Below are positions 8,143-15,342 of a stretch of 26,841 nucleotides of DNA, piece by piece. How positions within the stretch are numbered: position 1 is the first letter of the stretch; each line of letters starts with the position of its first letter. The position numbers and the translations under genes were made by a program. Source of the DNA: JAFDWI01 sp964595905 (GTDB lineage Bacteria > Actinomycetota > Acidimicrobiia > Acidimicrobiales > Iamiaceae); NCBI GenBank assembly GCA_964595905.1, contig CAZQSU010000040.1, positions 1 through 26,841 on the forward strand, written 5' to 3'. The notes under the pieces are model-generated. The model was not told the DNA's origin and did no database searches. It saw only the letters and a program-made list of their open reading frames with translations.

Positions 8143-8883
8143 ATGGACGATGCCGAAGTCACCCACACCGAGATCGTCGAGCGGGTCGCGGCAGCGGAAG
8201 GGTTGCGCACCGAGACCGTGGAGCCGCTGGCCGACATGACCACCGGTCACCCGGTCGGGGAACTCGCGACGATCAGCGGGATGAACATCGACAAGGCGGT
8301 CGGCGTCGACCTCGAGTTCGCAGACGAGAACGGCCCGATGTGGGCCAGACAGTTCTACGTGTTCGCCCGGACCGTCGCGTTGGTGCCGCACCTGGCGATC
8401 GAATGGACCGGTTCCGGCGTCGACGCCATCGACCGCGTCGGGGTGCTCGTCGACCTGCTGCCCCGCATCGATCTGGCCGTCAACCTCGATTACGTGGACG
8501 AGGTGTACGGACCGTTGACCGACACCTTCGACGAGGCGCGACGTATCGACGGCGTCGAGATCTCCTCGGTGCCGCCGCGGCGCGCCATCGCGATGTCGCC
8601 GTGGCGCCTGTCGGTGTCGGTACCGTCGGACCAGGTCGTGGCCCTCGCTCCGCTCGTCGACCGCTACGTCACCCGCTGGCTCGACGTCAACAGTGGCGGC
8701 GTCGGATCACCGGTCGATCCACTCGCCAGCGACCAGTCACGGCTCGTCCAGCACGACCGCTTCCACCGCAACAGTCTGTTCGACCCGGCCTCGGACTCCG
8801 ACTGGGGACGCATCGATCGGGTGCTCGGGCCCGACACCGCGGCCGAGCTGAGGCTCACGTTGCGGAGTCAACGTGAACGTTGA
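8143..8883 (+). CDS. Red chlorophyll catabolite reductase (RCCR)-like protein
   Basis: This 246-aa protein is soluble, with no signal peptide. The start is ATG 8143, with GAGGT 6 nt upstream; an in-frame ATG at 8101 sits inside a possible -10 box. The middle of the protein closely follows the plant RCC reductase pattern. PHLAIEWTGSG (82-92) matches the segment holding the plant substrate-binding Glu (here Glu87). DLLPRIDLAVNLDYVDEVYG (104-123) matches the strand–PRKDL–DYL–YY block. SPWRLSVSV (152-160) corresponds to the later core strands, and a DRFHRNSLFDPASDSDW segment near the C-terminus recalls the last conserved block. In plants this ferredoxin-dependent bilin-reductase-fold enzyme reduces the red linear tetrapyrrole from chlorophyll breakdown. 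In a bacterium the substrate is open: a bilin, a chlorophyll catabolite or something else. Neighbours give no clue. Confidence 0.7.
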   Translation: MDDAEVTHTEIVERVAAAEGLRTETVEPLADMTTGHPVGELATISGMNIDKAVGVDLEFADENGPMWARQFYVFARTVALVPHLAIEWTGSGVDAIDRVGVLVDLLPRIDLAVNLDYVDEVYGPLTDTFDEARRIDGVEISSVPPRRAIAMSPWRLSVSVPSDQVVALAPLVDRYVTRWLDVNSGGVGSPVDPLASDQSRLVQHDRFHRNSLFDPASDSDWGRIDRVLGPDTAAELRLTLRSQRER

Positions 8884-8925
8884 GATGCTGGACCGGTGCA
8901 GTCTCGCAGGACGGAGCCGGACCCG

Positions 8926-9435
8926 GTGAACAGGGAGCTGTCGGTCGACGACGTGCTGGCGGCTCCGCCGTCGATGGCACGGATGATCGGGCGGGCGCTG
9001 ACCCTGCGCTGTCCACGGTGTGGATCCGGAGGGCAGTTCCGGCATTGGCTGCGGCGGGCCGAGCACTGTCCGGGGTGCGGGTATGCCCTCGACCGTGAGC
9101 ACGATTCGTTCTTCGGCGCGTACCTGCTCAACCTCTGCGTGTCGTTCGCCGCGCTCTTCGGCCTGCTGATCACCTGCGTCGTGTTCGAGGCGGCGCGGAA
9201 TCCGCTGCCCATGGGCCCGGTCATCGGTGTCGGCCTGTTCTGCGCGATGCTGCTGCCGGTGCTGTTCTATCCGTTCTCGTTCACGCTGTGGGCGGTCGCC
9301 GATCTGCACAGTGACCCGTTGCGGCTGCGCGAGATCGTCGACGCCGCCGACAACGTCGAACGCGACCGTGCCGACGAGGCGACCGCCGCCGGCGTCGGTG
9401 GGTCGAGGGGAACGGATCGGAGCGCAGGGTCATGA
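8926..9435 (+). CDS. DUF983-like zinc-ribbon membrane protein, copy 1
   Basis: The protein is 169 aa from GTG 8926. This start, rather than GTG 8896, is chosen because the first 11 residues then align without gaps with the start of the next gene (RELSVDDVL against SEFSVADVL), and GGAG lies 9 nt upstream. Four cysteines form a CPRCG (29-33) and CPGCG (48-52) zinc ribbon. The DUF983-type FFGAYLLNL motif follows, and then two hydrophobic helices (about 63-85 and 95-122). The C-terminal tail is charged. The family is uncharacterised. The gene overlaps its downstream paralogue by 4 nt (ATGA), so the two are probably translated together and may form a heteromer. Confidence 0.8.
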   Translation: MNRELSVDDVLAAPPSMARMIGRALTLRCPRCGSGGQFRHWLRRAEHCPGCGYALDREHDSFFGAYLLNLCVSFAALFGLLITCVVFEAARNPLPMGPVIGVGLFCAMLLPVLFYPFSFTLWAVADLHSDPLRLREIVDAADNVERDRADEATAAGVGGSRGTDRSAGS

Positions 9436-9914
9436 GCAGCGAATTCTCCGTCGCCGACGTGCTGGCGCCCACGCCGTCGCTGTGGAGGATGATCGGACGG
9501 GCCCTGGCACGGCACTGTCCACGCTGCGGAGCGGGTCGCCTCTTCCACCACTGGGTCAGACGGCGTGACCACTGTCCGGGCTGTGGCTACGCGATGGAAC
9601 ACCGTCCCGACTTCTTCTTCGGGGCGTACATCCTCAACCTCATGCTGACGCTCCTGGCGTTGTTCTTCGTGCTCGTGACCGTCGTGATCTTCGAGGCGGC
9701 GCAGGTCGAGCCACCGGTGCTGCCGCTCGTGCTCGTCGGCTTCGCCTGCGCGACGGTGTTGCCGCTGTTCGCGTATCCCTACACGTTCACCCTGTGGGCC
9801 GTCGTGGATCTTCGGAGCGAGCCTCTCGAACTGCAGGAGATCGCGGACGCGCTCGACACCCTCGACGCCGACCGCTCCGACGAGGCGTCTCCGGTCGAGC
9901 ACTCGCACTGTTGA
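9432..9914 (+). CDS. DUF983-like zinc-ribbon membrane protein, copy 2
   Basis: This 160-aa protein is a tandem paralogue of the preceding gene, with the same layout. The cysteine pairs CPRCG (29-33) and CPGCG (48-52) fall at identical positions. FFFGAYILNLMLTLLALFFV starts the first membrane helix, VLPLVLVGFACATVLPLFAY forms the second, and FTLWAVVDLRSEPLE leads to an acidic tail. The ATG overlaps the stop of copy 1 as ATGA. The paired cysteines suggest a bound zinc on the cytoplasmic side before the membrane segments. Function is unknown. It is followed after only 4 nt by a kinase gene that also begins with a zinc ribbon, so the three genes are likely one operon. Confidence 0.82.
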   Translation: MSSEFSVADVLAPTPSLWRMIGRALARHCPRCGAGRLFHHWVRRRDHCPGCGYAMEHRPDFFFGAYILNLMLTLLALFFVLVTVVIFEAAQVEPPVLPLVLVGFACATVLPLFAYPYTFTLWAVVDLRSEPLELQEIADALDTLDADRSDEASPVEHSHC

Positions 9915-9918
9915 CCCC

Positions 9919-11877
9919 ATGGTGACCCCGACCGAGGGTGAGGTGACCGGCGGGGTGCGCCCCGCGCAGGACGAGACGCGTTGTCCCGGCTGTGAGGGGC
10001 GCATCGAGCCGGGCTGGGCGGTCTGTGGCTGGTGTGGCAGGGAGATCGGGTCGAATTCGTCCCCGGGCGACGCGACCGTCACCCGTCCGGCGTCGGAACG
10101 CCCCGGCCCCGATGATCACGAATCGGTGGAACTGCCCCCGGGGAGCCTGCTGCTCGATCGCTACCGGATCGACGTGTTGCTGGGGCGGGGCGGCTTCGGG
10201 ATCACCTATCGCGCCCGCGACACGCGGCTGCACCGCGACGTGGCCATCAAGGAGTTGTTTCCCCCGGCGGCGATGCGACGGGGTGCGACAGTCGCCGTGG
10301 CCGACGCCGACCGCGACGCGTTCGAGACCGCGCGGGTCCGTTTCCAACGGGAGGCCGCGAGCCTGGCGCGTTTCAACCATCCCGGCATCGTCCGGATCTT
10401 CGAGGTGTTCGAAGCGAACGACACCGCCTACCTCGTCATGGAACTCATCGAGGGTTCGTCGGTCGGTGAACTCCTGCAGGCGCGTGGTGAACCGTTCGGT
10501 GTCGACGACGTGCTCGACATGATCCTGCGGGTCGGCGGCGCGCTCGAAGCGGTCCACGACGCCGGACTGTTGCACCGCGACATCAACCCGTCGAACCTCA
10601 TGGTCGACGGATCCCGGCGGGTCGTGCTGATCGACTTCGGGCTCGCCCGACGCTTCGGCGACGACATCTCCGGGTCGCTCACCCGGGCGGTCACGCCCGG
10701 CTACGCCCCGCCCGAGCAGTACGCGGGAAGCGCGCGCAGCGGCCCGCCTTGCGACGTGTTCGGGCTGGCCGCGACCGCGTACAAGCTGCTCACCGGTTCG
10801 ACACCCACGAACGTCTTCGACCGGCAGGCGGGTGTCGAACTCGTGGCACCGGCGGCCGTCCGGCCCGAGATCCCCCCGATGATCTCCGCGGCGATCCTCG
10901 ACGGAATGGAACTCGATCCGGGTCACCGTCCGGCGACGGCGGAGGCGTTCTTGAACCGTCTCGGTCTCTACGGAGCCAGCGCCTCGGGGCAGGTCGCACT
11001 CTCGAGTGCGTCGGCCGCGGACGGTCCGGCCGACCCGACGGTCGTCCCCTTCGGCGGCCGGCCGGTGGCAGGCCCGCCCGGTGCCGGCGCGGGCGGGGAC
11101 GCCTGGCCGGGCGCGGCGCGGCCGCGTCACGACGTCGCATCGGCTTTCGGCCATGGATCCGCGGCCGGCGCCGCGCCGAGCGTGCCGGCCGCAACCCAGG
11201 TGGGCGTCGGGGCGCCGCCGCCGGCGGTGGCCGGTGGGCCGGTCCCCGAGGGCCATGCGGGGCGTCCCTCGTTCGCGCCGTGGCACGACGGGTCCCCGCC
11301 GGTGATCGGTCCGGGCGACGGCCGTCGCGGCTGGGTCACCTGGCCGGTCGCCGGCGCGCTGGTCGTGCTGGCGTCGGCGTCACCGCTGATCATGGCGGTC
11401 GTCATCGCCCTGGTCGTACTGCCGGTGTCGGCGACACTGGGCGATCTCGAGGTCCACCGGTATCGGCGGCGGATCGGCGCACAGCGGCGGAAGTGGCACG
11501 ACGCCAGGGATTCGGTGGTCGGACCGGTCCGCTACGTGCGGAACCTGCTCGTCGGTGCGGCACGGGCGCTGCCGGCGGTCGCGCTCGTGGCGATCGGCTT
11601 CGCGGGCGTGCGGGTGCTCGACGATGCGACCATCGAGCCGATCTACCGGGATCTCACGATCCGACTGACGGGCGTCGCGACGGCATCGGTGTTGCTCGTT
11701 CCCGCGCGCCACGCAGGGAGAGGCTTCCGCACCGATCTCGGGATCACGGCCTGGGCCTCGTGGGCCATGGAAGGCCGCCGACGCCCGGGCACCCGGACGT
11801 TCGTGCTCTGGGTGGTCGCCGTGGCCGCCGCGGCGTTCGGGGCGTGGCTCAGCCCCGAACTCTGGCCGCTCACCTGA
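9919..11877 (+). CDS. Membrane Ser/Thr protein kinase with N-terminal zinc ribbon
   Basis: This 652-aa protein begins with a zinc ribbon (CPGC at 22-25, CGWC at 36-39). The kinase domain (about 75-350) follows, with glycine loop GRGGFGITYRA (89-99), VAIK Lys111, likely helix-C Glu145, catalytic loop HRDINPSN (219-226), DFG 239-241 and APPEQ 263-267. Asp221 and Asn226 are present, but the usual Lys two residues after the catalytic Asp is Asn223; HRDxxP variants of this kind occur in other bacterial GGFGITY kinases, so activity is plausible. A Pro/Ala/Gly-rich linker (about 360-470) precedes a C-terminal membrane region with hydrophobic stretches at 472-505, 549-566, 581-596 and 626-645, instead of the single TM plus PASTA/FHA common in actinobacteria. 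It is probably co-transcribed with the DUF983-like pair. Substrates are unknown. Confidence 0.88.
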   Translation: MVTPTEGEVTGGVRPAQDETRCPGCEGRIEPGWAVCGWCGREIGSNSSPGDATVTRPASERPGPDDHESVELPPGSLLLDRYRIDVLLGRGGFGITYRARDTRLHRDVAIKELFPPAAMRRGATVAVADADRDAFETARVRFQREAASLARFNHPGIVRIFEVFEANDTAYLVMELIEGSSVGELLQARGEPFGVDDVLDMILRVGGALEAVHDAGLLHRDINPSNLMVDGSRRVVLIDFGLARRFGDDISGSLTRAVTPGYAPPEQYAGSARSGPPCDVFGLAATAYKLLTGSTPTNVFDRQAGVELVAPAAVRPEIPPMISAAILDGMELDPGHRPATAEAFLNRLGLYGASASGQVALSSASAADGPADPTVVPFGGRPVAGPPGAGAGGDAWPGAARPRHDVASAFGHGSAAGAAPSVPAATQVGVGAPPPAVAGGPVPEGHAGRPSFAPWHDGSPPVIGPGDGRRGWVTWPVAGALVVLASASPLIMAVVIALVVLPVSATLGDLEVHRYRRRIGAQRRKWHDARDSVVGPVRYVRNLLVGAARALPAVALVAIGFAGVRVLDDATIEPIYRDLTIRLTGVATASVLLVPARHAGRGFRTDLGITAWASWAMEGRRRPGTRTFVLWVVAVAAAAFGAWLSPELWPLT

Positions 11878-11892
11878 GCAACCCGAAGGCGG

Positions 11893-11985
11893 TCAGCTCC
11901 CGCGCTTGCCCGCGTTCGGCTTGGTGCCGTGGTTGGCCTTCTTCCGACGCGCGTTGATCTTCTTCTTGAGCGTCCGCTTCGACAT
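11893..11985 (-). CDS. Small basic protein, bL37-like ribosomal protein
   Basis: This 30-aa ORF begins MSKRTLKKKINARRKKANHG and ends TKPNAGKRGS; 14 of 30 residues are Lys or Arg. The KRxxKKK…RRKKANHG(x)KPN pattern resembles the tiny actinobacterial 50S protein bL37 found in mycobacterial ribosomes, which ends in a similar ANHGKRPN segment. It would bind rRNA. A TAGCAT -10-like box lies 8 nt before the ATG, which suggests a nearly leaderless mRNA; no Shine-Dalgarno is visible. It is convergent with the kinase gene and divergent from ychF. The identification is by motif memory only, and the longer KINARRK insert differs from the mycobacterial form. Confidence 0.65.
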   Translation of the reverse strand: MSKRTLKKKINARRKKANHGTKPNAGKRGS

Positions 11986-11993
11986 GGGAGCCG

Positions 11994-11999
11994 ATGCTA
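11994..11999 (-). promoter_or_regulatory. -10 box for the bL37-like gene
   Basis: TAGCAT preceded by GG (reading the minus strand) ends 8 nt before the ATG. Transcription would start at or 1-2 nt before the start codon. Confidence 0.45.
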
Positions 12000-12098
12000 C
12001 CGGGGTGGCGGATCAGTGGCCCAATGTCGGGACCAGACAGGTCGCCCGTCGTTCGGGGTCCCGCCGGCGACGATGACGAGTCCTCCGACGATGCCCGG

Positions 12099-12104
12099 TA
12101 CCGT
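12099..12104 (+). promoter_or_regulatory. -10 box for ychF
   Basis: TACCGT preceded by GG lies 8 nt before the ychF ATG. There is no Shine-Dalgarno in the short leader, consistent with leaderless translation. Confidence 0.45.
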
Positions 12105-12112
12105 TTCGGGCC

Positions 12113-13189
12113 ATGGAGCGCTTCGGATTCGTGGGTCTACCCAACGCGGGCAAGTCGTCGCTGTACAACGCGTTGGCGGGTGGGGGAGCGCTCGCCGCGC
12201 CCTATGCGTTCGCGACGACCGACCCGAACGTCGGGGTCGCGAAGGTGCCGGACGAACGACTCGACCGCCTGGCCGAGATGAGCCGGAGTCGCAAGGTGAT
12301 CCCGGCGTCGGTGCAGTTCGTCGACATCGGGGGGTTGGTCGAAGGAGCGAGCCAGGGTGAGGGGCTCGGCAACCGGTTCCTGGGGGGGATCCGTGAGGCC
12401 GACGCGGTCGTCTACGTGTTGCGTGCATTCGCGGACGGCGACGTGCCCGGTCCGGCCGACCCGTTGGAACACCTGCGCGTGCTCGAGATCGAGTTGACCC
12501 TGGCCGACCTGGAGAGCGTCGAGTCCCAGATCACCAAGCGGACCAAAGCCGCGAAGCAGGACCCGTCGATCGCTGATGAGGTCGCCGCGCTCGCCGCCGC
12601 CCAGGAGCTGCTGGCCGAGGGCACCCCGATCTACCGGTCGTCGCTGGGGGCCGATCAGCGCGAGTTGCTGCGCGGCTACTTCCTGCTCACCAACAAGCCG
12701 GTCATGGCTCTGGTGAACGTCGGCGAGGACCAACTCGACGACATCGACGCCGTCATCGCCCCGGTGATCGCCGAGCTCGGTGGTGCCGGCGAGGTGATCG
12801 GCATGTGCGTGCAACTCGAGGCCGAGGCCGCGCAGTTCACCGGTTCCGAACGCACCGAGATGCTCGACGCACTCGGCCTGGGCGAGGGCGCGTTGCCCCG
12901 CTTTCTGCACACCGCGTATCACCTGCTGGGGCTGCGGACGTTCTTCACCACGGGCGAGAAGGAGTCACGGGCGTGGACGTTCCGCGCCGGTTCGAGAGCA
13001 CCGCAGGCGGCCGGGGTGATCCACACCGACTTCGAGCGGGGCTTCATCCGTGCCGAGGTGATCGGCTGGGAAGAGCTGCTCGCGGCCGGCTCGTGGCATG
13101 CAGCCCGGGACATCGGCACGCTGCGGGTCGAGGGCAAGGACTACGTCATGGCCGACGGCGACGTGGTGGAATTCCGTTTCAACGTGTGA
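12113..13189 (+). CDS. ychF: Redox-regulated ATPase YchF (Obg-related P-loop protein)
   Basis: The protein is 358 aa, the normal length for the family. The G1 motif is GLPNAGKSS (8-16), followed by YAFATTDPNVGVAKVPDERL with the switch region. The G3 motif is DIGGLVEGASQGEGLGNRFL, and NKPVMALVNVGED holds the NxxE variant of G4 that gives ATP rather than GTP preference. The coiled helical insertion (about 120-180) and the C-terminal TGS domain (about 280-358: HTDFERGFIRAEVIGWEEL and ending DGDVVEFRFNV) are complete. YchF binds ribosomes and is linked to translation and oxidative stress response. The ATG at 12113 directly follows a -10-like box, and an upstream ribosome binding site is absent. 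A hairpin terminator follows the stop. Confidence 0.96.
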   Translation: MERFGFVGLPNAGKSSLYNALAGGGALAAPYAFATTDPNVGVAKVPDERLDRLAEMSRSRKVIPASVQFVDIGGLVEGASQGEGLGNRFLGGIREADAVVYVLRAFADGDVPGPADPLEHLRVLEIELTLADLESVESQITKRTKAAKQDPSIADEVAALAAAQELLAEGTPIYRSSLGADQRELLRGYFLLTNKPVMALVNVGEDQLDDIDAVIAPVIAELGGAGEVIGMCVQLEAEAAQFTGSERTEMLDALGLGEGALPRFLHTAYHLLGLRTFFTTGEKESRAWTFRAGSRAPQAAGVIHTDFERGFIRAEVIGWEELLAAGSWHAARDIGTLRVEGKDYVMADGDVVEFRFNV

Positions 13190-13202
13190 CCGCAGTGCGT
13201 GA

Positions 13203-13225
13203 ACGTCGGGTCTTCTGCCCGACGT
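13203..13225 (+). terminator. Hairpin terminator after ychF
   Basis: ACGTCGGG (13203-13210) pairs perfectly with CCCGACGT (13218-13225) around a 7-nt loop, 13 nt after the ychF stop. No T-tract follows, as is common in high-GC actinobacteria. The rest of the gap to 13422 holds a TATCCT box (13254-13259) but no gene I can support. Confidence 0.6.
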
Positions 13226-13422
13226 CCGCTCGCGCCGTCGGACGCGCGTGCGGTATCCTGCCCGTGGGAGCAAATGCTGCCGACTGCACTTCCAGGTACC
13301 GATTGCCTGAATCATTGCGGAGAGACCCGACTCGCTCGGGACATGTCCGGATGGGGTGTGGCGCATGACTGCGCCGACTTCAACCACCGATGCGAGGCAT
13401 CGGTCGACGACAGGACATGTTC

Positions 13423-13776
13423 ATGGCATCGAAGGATGAGAAGAACCTCGCCCAGGTGATCGACAAGATTGCGAAGATGGACGAACCGGAGCGGTCACTC
13501 ATGCAGAGAGTGCATGAGGTCATCATGGCCGCTGTGCCGACACTGAAGCCGCGAATCTGGTACGGCATGCCCGCCTATGCGCAGTCCGCGAGCACACCCG
13601 CACTGGTGACGCTACGCAACGACGAGCGGGTCAACCTTGCGCTCACCGAGAAGGTCACGTTCCGCCCTGCAGGTGGTCCCGATGGCGCACTGATGCCCGG
13701 CGCGTGGTACTTCGAGAGCATCGACGATGCCACGGAGGAGCGCATCGCGGAGATCGTCCGCTCGGCGGTTTCCTGA
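13423..13776 (+). CDS. DUF1801-like (YdhG-type) protein
   Basis: This 117-aa protein starts at ATG 13423, with AGGA 7 nt upstream; the ATG at 13417 is too close to that site. It begins MASKDEKNLAQVIDKIAKM. The family core is present: LKPRIWYGMPAYAQ, then the NLALTEKVTFRPAG segment and FESIDDATEERIAEIVRSAV at the C-terminus. DUF1801 proteins are small beta-sandwich domains, often described as iron-chaperone (frataxin)-like, with no proven reaction in most bacteria. Wobble positions here are less GC-biased than in the neighbouring ychF, fitting an accessory region. No operon partner is evident; the next gene starts 24 nt later. Confidence 0.75.
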   Translation: MASKDEKNLAQVIDKIAKMDEPERSLMQRVHEVIMAAVPTLKPRIWYGMPAYAQSASTPALVTLRNDERVNLALTEKVTFRPAGGPDGALMPGAWYFESIDDATEERIAEIVRSAVS

Positions 13777-13800
13777 GCTGGGCGAGTGCGCGGTGGTGCC

Positions 13801-14376
13801 ATGACCAGCGACGTCGATCGGTTGGTCGGCCTGATCGAGCAGAAGCGGGACGAATGTGCTCGACCGGTCGTCGTCGGCGTGTCGGGATACGCCGGGTCGG
13901 GCAAGAGCACGCTCGTGCGCAGCATCGTCGACCGGCGCCCCGACATGGTGCGCCTCCGCGGCGACGACTTCCTCGACCCGTCCCGCTCGCATCAGCGCTC
14001 GCCCGACTGGGACGGTGTGGAACGGGAGCGTCTCGTGCGGGAAGTCCTTGCGCCTTTCCGCGCGCATCGTCCGAGTAGGTTCCGGCGTTTCGACTGGTCG
14101 CGGCGCGCGCTCGGCGATCCCGAACCGATCCCGGTTGCCGAGGTCCTCGTCGTCGATCTCATCGGGCTCTTCCATCCCGACGCGCTGCCCAGCCTCGACC
14201 TGACCATCTGGGTGGACGTCTCCCTCGAGGTCGCGCAGAATCAGGGCATTCAGCGCGACCGAGCGCTGGGTCGTGACCATGATCATCTGTGGCGCGAGGT
14301 ATGGATCCCGAACGAAATCGACTTCGAGCGCACCTTCGCGCCACGGACCCACGCCGACGTGCTCTATCGCCCGTGA
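13801..14376 (+). CDS. Uridine-kinase-like P-loop NTPase
   Basis: The protein is 191 aa from ATG 13801. An in-frame GTG at 13786 would add five residues and cannot be excluded. The Walker A loop GYAGSGKST lies at 29-37. A conserved RLRGDDFLDPSRSHQRSPDW follows, which is the substrate-loop pattern of the actinobacterial uridine-kinase-like group. Then come the buried strand EVLVVDLIGLFHP, the DLTIWVDVSLEVA strand and the RDRALGRDHDHLWREVW lid, ending near NEIDFERTFAPRTHADVLY. It probably phosphorylates a nucleoside or similar small molecule; the true substrate is not visible. It lies in the accessory patch between a DUF1801 gene and a toxin-antitoxin pair. Confidence 0.78.
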   Translation: MTSDVDRLVGLIEQKRDECARPVVVGVSGYAGSGKSTLVRSIVDRRPDMVRLRGDDFLDPSRSHQRSPDWDGVERERLVREVLAPFRAHRPSRFRRFDWSRRALGDPEPIPVAEVLVVDLIGLFHPDALPSLDLTIWVDVSLEVAQNQGIQRDRALGRDHDHLWREVWIPNEIDFERTFAPRTHADVLYRP

Positions 14377-14406
14377 TCGCCTCGCCGCGAAATGGGAATC
14401 GAATGG

Positions 14407-14412
14407 TAGCGT
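14407..14412 (+). promoter_or_regulatory. -10 box for the vapB-like gene
   Basis: TAGCGT preceded by GG ends 6 nt before the GTG start at 14419, so the transcript is predicted to begin at the start codon. This supports the GTG start despite no Shine-Dalgarno. Confidence 0.45.
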
Positions 14413-14418
14413 AATCCC

Positions 14419-14658
14419 GTGCAAGCGACGATCGATTCCGGGGGGCGGATCCTGTTGCCGAAGGCACTTCGCGACGCGCTCGGTCTCGTTCCCGGTTCGA
14501 AGGTGGACCTCTCGCGCTACGGGAGCGGAGTTCAGCTCACGCCCCAGGGACGAACCGCTCGCCTGGAACGCGATGAGGACGGGCGTCTCGTCGCCCGCTC
14601 CGACACGGTGGTCACCGACGAGGTCATGTTCGCCATCATCGACGCGGGGCGGCGTTGA
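14419..14658 (+). CDS. vapB: AbrB/MazE-type antitoxin (VapB-like)
   Basis: This 79-aa protein is read from GTG. Residues 3-32 (TIDSGGRILLPKALRDALGL then VPGSKVDLSRYG) form a swapped-hairpin AbrB/SpoVT DNA-binding domain. The rest (LTPQGRTARLERDEDGRLVA and ADEVMFAI-like end) would wrap the toxin. Such antitoxins neutralise the cognate PIN RNase and repress their own promoter. The stop overlaps the start of the PIN gene (TTGA), so translation is coupled. A -10 box 6 nt upstream suggests a leaderless mRNA; an operator would be expected around 14390-14420, but no clear inverted repeat is visible there. Confidence 0.85.
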   Translation: MQATIDSGGRILLPKALRDALGLVPGSKVDLSRYGSGVQLTPQGRTARLERDEDGRLVARSDTVVTDEVMFAIIDAGRR

Positions 14659-15089
14659 GCGAATCGGTCGCACGGGCGATCGACACGAGCGTTGCGATCC
14701 CCCTGCTGGTGGCGTCCCACGAGGCGCACGCGACGGTGGCCCACTGGGCACGAGGCAAGACGCTCCACTTGTGCGGACACTCGCTCATGGAAACCTACGC
14801 AGTGCTGACTCGGCTCCCGGGAGATGCCCGTGTCCTTCCAGTCGATGCCGTCGCGTTGATCGATGACGCGTTTGTCGACCACTTGGCAACACCTCAGGAT
14901 GGCGTCCATGGCATACATCGGGAACTGGCGCACGCAGGAGTTGCCGGTGGCGCCACCTACGACGGGATGACCGCGCTCGTTGCTCGATCCCATGATCAGA
15001 TCCTGGCCACTCGTGACGCCCGCGCCCGAGCGACCTACGAGGCTCTCGGCGCACGCGTCGAGTTGATCGTGGCGAACGAGGCGGCTTGA
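14655..15089 (+). CDS. vapC: PIN-domain ribonuclease toxin (VapC-like)
   Basis: This 144-aa PIN domain has all four usual acidic metal ligands: Asp10 (AIDTSVAIPLL), Glu46 (HSLMETYAVLTRLP), Asp103 (TYDGMTALVARSHD) and Asp121 (ILATRDARARATYEALG). It should be an Mg2+-dependent endoribonuclease that cleaves tRNA or rRNA when the antitoxin is lost. The start is a TTG that overlaps the antitoxin stop by 4 nt. This rare codon is chosen because the PIN fold requires the residues right after it and no ATG or GTG is available before Asp10. The pair looks intact and likely functional. Confidence 0.87.
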   Translation: MSESVARAIDTSVAIPLLVASHEAHATVAHWARGKTLHLCGHSLMETYAVLTRLPGDARVLPVDAVALIDDAFVDHLATPQDGVHGIHRELAHAGVAGGATYDGMTALVARSHDQILATRDARARATYEALGARVELIVANEAA

Positions 15090-15169
15090 CGCTCAGACGT
15101 GTCTCGGGCGATCAGGCCGTTGCGGGTCGCCTGAATGTGCCCGAGCACCTGGCGGTGTCGAACGAGTCG

Positions 15170-15298
15170 ATGTGCGTCGAGTCCGACTCGTCTCCCGAAC
15201 CAGCGCTCGTTCCGGAGTTGCTGGTCACGGATGTGACGAGGAGTATCGAGTTCTGGTGTGGGCTCTGTGGGTTCGAGGTGGCCTACGACCGTTCGTAG
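15170..15298 (+). pseudogene. Truncated VOC/glyoxalase-fold gene (5' fragment)
   Basis: A 42-codon frame ends ALVPELLVTDVTRSIEFW then CGLCGFEVAYDRS and a TAG. That is the first beta-alpha unit of a vicinal-oxygen-chelate (glyoxalase/bleomycin-resistance type) protein, whose full length is about 115-130 residues. The remaining three-quarters are missing and do not reappear downstream in any frame that I can find. The break lies about 20 nt before a cluster of palindromes and repeats, suggesting truncation by recombination or insertion of that element. The start is uncertain (ATG 15170 is in frame). A product is unlikely to be functional. Confidence 0.6.
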
Positions 15299-15318
15299 GG
15301 GAAGGATTCGGTCGCTGC

Positions 15319-15342
15319 CGGTGACTCCCATGGGAGTCACCG
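15319..15342. repeat. Perfect 24-bp palindrome
   Basis: The left half CGGTGACTCCCA is followed directly by its exact reverse complement, centred between 15330 and 15331. A second perfect palindrome of 16 bp, CGCGCCCGCGGGCGCG, lies immediately next to it at 15343-15358. Confidence 0.9.

Noticed and set aside
8869..8882. CAACGT/ACGTTG hairpin as a terminator after the RCCR-like gene
   Set aside because: It has a 2-nt loop, a short stem and overlaps the stop codon; too weak to call.
9787..11286. 499-aa minus-strand frame
   Set aside because: Antisense to the kinase gene, with no recognisable domain; shadow.
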